Positions 6,925-9,519 of a stretch of DNA of 9,519 bases are shown here, in pieces. Origin of the DNA: Paracoccaceae bacterium (GTDB lineage Bacteria; Pseudomonadota; Alphaproteobacteria; Rhodobacterales; Rhodobacteraceae). Below the pieces are notes generated by a model that saw only the letters and a list, made by a program, of their open reading frames with translations, did no database searches and was not told the DNA's origin. A program made the translations under genes and the position numbers. Position 1 is the stretch's first letter; the number at the start of each line of letters is the position of its first letter. The stretch lies in the NCBI GenBank assembly GCA_006227805.1, contig SBFT01000350.1, positions 1-9,519 on the forward strand, in the 5' to 3' direction.

Positions 6925-7518
6925 ATGGCTAGAGCTAAGTTTCTCTGCGACGCCGAACGCTGCATCGAGTGCAACGCCTGCGTCACGGCCTGCAAGAACG
7001 AGCACGAGGTGCCCTGGGGCATCAACCGCCGCCGGGTGGTGACCATCAACGATGGCAAACCCGGCGAACGGTCGATCTCGGTCGCCTGCATGCATTGTTC
7101 GGATGCGCCCTGCATGGCGGTGTGCCCCGTGGACTGCTTCTACCAGACCGAGGACGGTGTGGTGCTGCACTCCAAGGACCTGTGCATCGGCTGCGGCTAT
7201 TGCTTCTACGCGTGCCCCTTCGGCGCGCCGCAATATCCGCAGGCGGGCAATTTCGGCAGCCGCGGCAAGATGGACAAGTGCACCTTCTGCGCAGGCGGTC
7301 CGGAAGAGACCCATTCGTCGGCCGAATTCGCCAAATACGGGCGGAACCGGATCGCCGAGGGCAAGCTTCCGATCTGTGCCGAGATGTGTTCCACCAAGGC
7401 CCTGCTGGCGGGGGATGGCGACGTCGTGTCGGCCATCTACCGCGAGCGCGTGGTCGCCCGCGGCTTCGGCTCGGGCGCCTGGGGCTGGGGCACGGCCTAT
7501 GACCAGAAAGGCGGCTGA
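6925..7518 (+). CDS. fdhB: Formate dehydrogenase iron-sulfur (beta) subunit with four 4Fe-4S clusters
   Basis: The 197-residue protein carries electrons from FdhA to the cytochrome b subunit. Sixteen cysteines fall in the ferredoxin-repeat pattern of the FdnH/DmsB type: Cys13, 16, 19, 23; Cys55, 58, 63, 67; Cys87, 90, 93, 97; and Cys119, 122, 151, 155, enough for four 4Fe-4S clusters. Cys8 and Cys71 are extra. The ATG at 6925 has GGAGGAG 7 bases upstream, 14 bases after the fdhA stop. There is no signal peptide, so export as a folded passenger with FdhA through Tat is expected. E. coli FdnH has a C-terminal membrane helix of its own; this protein ends in a soluble Gly-rich tail (GSGAWGWGTAYDQKGG) and has none, so membrane attachment must come through FdhC. 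A strong hairpin follows its stop. Confidence 0.96.
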   Translation: MARAKFLCDAERCIECNACVTACKNEHEVPWGINRRRVVTINDGKPGERSISVACMHCSDAPCMAVCPVDCFYQTEDGVVLHSKDLCIGCGYCFYACPFGAPQYPQAGNFGSRGKMDKCTFCAGGPEETHSSAEFAKYGRNRIAEGKLPICAEMCSTKALLAGDGDVVSAIYRERVVARGFGSGAWGWGTAYDQKGG

Positions 7519-7540
7519 GACCGTCCTCTGAGCGAAGTTC

Positions 7541-7573
7541 AGGGGGCGGCCCGCAGCCACGGGCCGCCCCTTT
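7541..7573 (+). terminator. Strong GC-rich hairpin between fdhB and fdhC
   Basis: GGGGCGGCCCG (7543-7553) and CGGGCCGCCCC (7560-7570) form a perfect 11-bp stem with loop CAGCCA; A-T and G-T pairs can extend it by two. TTT follows, then CC, so the T-run is weak. It looks like a partial intrinsic terminator or an RNA-stabilising element that would set the level of fdhC and the WD40 gene relative to fdhA and fdhB. The remaining 20 bases before fdhC show no separate promoter. Confidence 0.65.
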
Positions 7574-7593
7574 CCGTCACTTCAACAGGGACC

Positions 7594-8805
7594 ATGATCC
7601 AGATGCTGCGCGCGATTTTCGCTCTGATCCTGACCGTCACCATGTCGACCGCCCTGCCCGCCCAGGAAGCCGCGACATCTTCCGAACAATTCCAGCCCCG
7701 CGCCGGTGCGCCCACGCTGGACGACATCCTGGCCCGCCAGCGCGGCGAGGATGTCGACCTGTCCTGGCGTCTCGACCAGACAGGCACCGCCGCCGCGGGG
7801 ATCAGCGAACAGCTGGGCACGCTGGGCGGCCAGTCCGACAGCGACGTCTATCTGGCGCTGCGCTACGGGACGGCCGATGTCACCGTCACGTCGAAATCCC
7901 CCGCCGCCGGCGTCCTGATCCAGGACCGCGGCATGTGGTGGCTTCAGGCGCGCGAGGGCTGGCTCTCGACCTGGGGCGCCTGGCTGCTGGGCGGCACGCT
8001 GCTGGCGCTGCTGGCCTTCTACCTGATCCGCGGCAGGATCATGATCGACGGCCCCAAGACGGGCCGCAAGATGCTCCGCTTCAACAGCTTCGAACGCTTC
8101 GGCCACTGGCTTTTCGCGGGCAGCTTCATCGTTCTGGGGATCACGGGCCTCGTGTCGCTGTTCGGCCGCACCGTTCTGATCCCGGTCTTCGGCAAGGAGG
8201 CCTTCGCCACCCTCGCCATGGCGTCGAAATGGGTTCACAACAACATCGCCTGGGCCTTCATGCTGGGCCTCGCGATCGTGATCCTGAACTGGACGATCCA
8301 CAACATTCCCAACCGTCACGACCTCAGGTGGCTGGCCGTGGGTGGGGGCCTCTTCAGCAAGGGCGTCCACCCGCCTGCGAAGAAATTCAACGCGGGCCAG
8401 AAGATGATCTTCTGGGGCTGCGTGGTGCTGGGCCTGTCGATCAGCGCGTCCGGCCTGTCGCTGCTCTTCCCCTTCGAACTGCCGATGTTTGCCAAGACCT
8501 TCGCGATCCTGAACGACACCGGCCTGCCGCAGTTGCTGGGCCTGGGCGTCCTGCCCGAACAGATGGCCCCGCACGAGGAGATGCAGTATGCCCAGCTCTG
8601 GCATTCCATCGTGGCCTTCGTGTTCATGGCGATGATCCTCGCGCATATCTACATCGGCTCGGTCGGGATGGAGGGCGCCTTCGACGCCATGGGCACCGGC
8701 GAGGTGGACGAGCAATGGGCCAAGGAACACCACAGCCTGTGGGTCGAGGAGGTCAAGGCCAGGGAACGCGAGGCCGCAGGCCGTTCGGCGACGCCTGCCG
8801 AATAG
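7594..8805 (+). CDS. fdhC: Formate dehydrogenase cytochrome b556-type (gamma) membrane subunit with N-terminal periplasmic domain
   Basis: The 403-residue protein passes electrons from FdhB through two b haems to quinone. A signal peptide (1-21, cleavage near ALPA|QEA) is followed by about 100 soluble residues, a membrane helix at about 127-145, then the cytochrome b core with four helices (about 170-190, 215-237, 271-291, 336-356). Candidate haem ligands are His171 (ERFGHW), His215, His337 (LWHS) and His351 (LAHIY); the 14-residue gap of the last pair equals that of E. coli FdnI His155/His169. FdnI has only 217 residues, so this is the longer FdhC/FdoI-like form with an added N-terminal domain and helix. 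The ATG at 7594 has CAGGGA just upstream; the ATG at 7603 is a possible alternative and leaves the signal peptide intact. The C-terminus (from about 363) is charged and cytoplasmic or periplasmic depending on helix count. The WD40 gene starts 4 bases later. Confidence 0.94.
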   Translation: MIQMLRAIFALILTVTMSTALPAQEAATSSEQFQPRAGAPTLDDILARQRGEDVDLSWRLDQTGTAAAGISEQLGTLGGQSDSDVYLALRYGTADVTVTSKSPAAGVLIQDRGMWWLQAREGWLSTWGAWLLGGTLLALLAFYLIRGRIMIDGPKTGRKMLRFNSFERFGHWLFAGSFIVLGITGLVSLFGRTVLIPVFGKEAFATLAMASKWVHNNIAWAFMLGLAIVILNWTIHNIPNRHDLRWLAVGGGLFSKGVHPPAKKFNAGQKMIFWGCVVLGLSISASGLSLLFPFELPMFAKTFAILNDTGLPQLLGLGVLPEQMAPHEEMQYAQLWHSIVAFVFMAMILAHIYIGSVGMEGAFDAMGTGEVDEQWAKEHHSLWVEEVKAREREAAGRSATPAE

Positions 8806-8809
8806 ACCC

Positions 8810-9519
8810 ATGCGTGGCCTCATCGCGCTGATCTGCGCCTCTCTGCCGTCTCTCGGGGCGGCCGAGGGCTTCTTCACCCTCAAGGGACACGGCGGACCCA
8901 TCATGGGCATCGCCGTGTCGCCGCAGGGCCGGATCGCCACGGCCAGTTTCGACAATTCGGTGGGCCTGTGGGACGGCCTGATCCCCGTCTGGCTGGAAGG
9001 CCACGAGGCCGCCGTGAACGCGGTTCTCTGGCATGACGGTGTCCTCTATTCCGCGGGGGATGACTTCACCATCCGCCGCTGGCCCGGGGGCGCGGTCATC
9101 GGTCGCCACAAGGGCAAGGTGACCGAGCTTGCCGCCCATGGGCAGACCATCGCCAGCGCCAGCTGGGACGGCACGATCGGCCTGTGGTCGCCGGAAGGCG
9201 CGCGCAGCCTCTCGGGTCATCAGTCCGGTGTCAACGACCTGGCCTTCTCGGCGGACGGGACGCGGCTCTATTCCGCCGGCACCGACGGCAGCCTGCGGCT
9301 CTGGGACGTGGCGACCGGAACCGAGACGCGGCAGCTTCTGAACAACGGCTTCGGGATCAACGAACTGATCCTGAACGAGGACGCGGGCTGGATCGCCTAT
9401 GGCGCGATCGACGGCGTGACGCGGGTCATCGACGCCGACACCGCCCGACCGATCGCCGATTTCACGCTGGAACGCCGCCCGATCCTGGCGATGGCGCTGT
9501 CGCCCGATGCCGGCCTGAT
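8810..9519 (+). CDS. Secreted WD40-repeat beta-propeller protein (partial, 3' end outside window)
   Basis: From the ATG at 8810, 236 codons remain open to the right edge of the window. Residues 1-18 form a short signal peptide (MRGLIALICASLPSLGAA), so a periplasmic protein is expected. At least four WD40 blades can be read, each with a GH-type start and a W-D-like end: 26-55 (GH...GLWD), 64-91 (GH...RRW), 99-126 (RH...GLW) and 136-166 (GH...LRLWD); a degenerate fifth lies at about 178-209 and a sixth begins near 220. The start lies 4 bases after the fdhC stop with no strong ribosome-binding site, suggesting translational coupling and hence membership of the fdh operon. WD40 propellers are usually protein-binding scaffolds, so a role in docking or assembling the periplasmic FdhAB head is possible. 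A C-terminal haem or other domain beyond the window cannot be excluded. Confidence 0.85.
   Translation, partial: MRGLIALICASLPSLGAAEGFFTLKGHGGPIMGIAVSPQGRIATASFDNSVGLWDGLIPVWLEGHEAAVNAVLWHDGVLYSAGDDFTIRRWPGGAVIGRHKGKVTELAAHGQTIASASWDGTIGLWSPEGARSLSGHQSGVNDLAFSADGTRLYSAGTDGSLRLWDVATGTETRQLLNNGFGINELILNEDAGWIAYGAIDGVTRVIDADTARPIADFTLERRPILAMALSPDAGL

Noticed and set aside
7582..8955. 457-codon open frame on the minus strand opposite fdhC
   Set aside because: It shadows a clear cytochrome b gene with haem histidines and membrane helices, runs across a gene boundary, and has no family features.

Overview
The window is a respiratory formate dehydrogenase locus from a high-GC alphaproteobacterium, most likely a member of the Rhodobacteraceae (Paracoccus/Rhodovulum/Roseobacter relatives). 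That placement rests on the GC-rich coding style, the N-terminal sequence style of the catalytic subunit and the gene order; it is an inference from memory, not from a search.

Layout. Positions 1-1485 (minus strand) hold a long ferredoxin-like protein with two 4Fe-4S motifs. It starts at TTG and runs off the left edge. A 313-base divergent intergenic region (1486-1798) follows, with palindromes and a possible sigma70-type promoter. On the plus strand comes a tightly packed accessory group: DUF3305 protein (1799-2359), DUF3306 protein (2356-3000, overlapping by 4 bases) and a TorD-family chaperone (3010-3630). Next are a 63-residue Tat-signal microprotein (3699-3890) and the structural genes: fdhA (4004-6910, molybdenum/tungsten bis-MGD catalytic subunit, cysteine form), fdhB (6925-7518, four 4Fe-4S clusters) and fdhC (7594-8805, cytochrome b556-type membrane subunit with an unusual N-terminal periplasmic domain). 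Four bases after fdhC begins a secreted WD40 beta-propeller protein (8810 to beyond 9519). Hairpins sit at the end of the chaperone gene and, much more strongly, between fdhB and fdhC.

How they work together. FdhA is exported folded by the Tat system, presumably carrying FdhB with it. Formate is oxidised to CO2 in the periplasm, electrons pass through the FdhA 4Fe-4S cluster and the FdhB clusters to the haems of FdhC and then to quinone. The TorD-like protein is the likely FdhA proofreading chaperone. The ferredoxin-like protein, DUF3305, DUF3306 and the Tat microprotein have no established biochemical role that I know of, but their co-location suggests maturation, cofactor loading or assembly.

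Novelty. The core is a known type of locus. The less explained parts are the accessory module, the propeller protein in the operon, the extra domain on FdhC, the fdhB-fdhC hairpin and the palindromes in the divergent region. I saw no tRNA, rRNA, insertion sequence, CRISPR array or attachment site.
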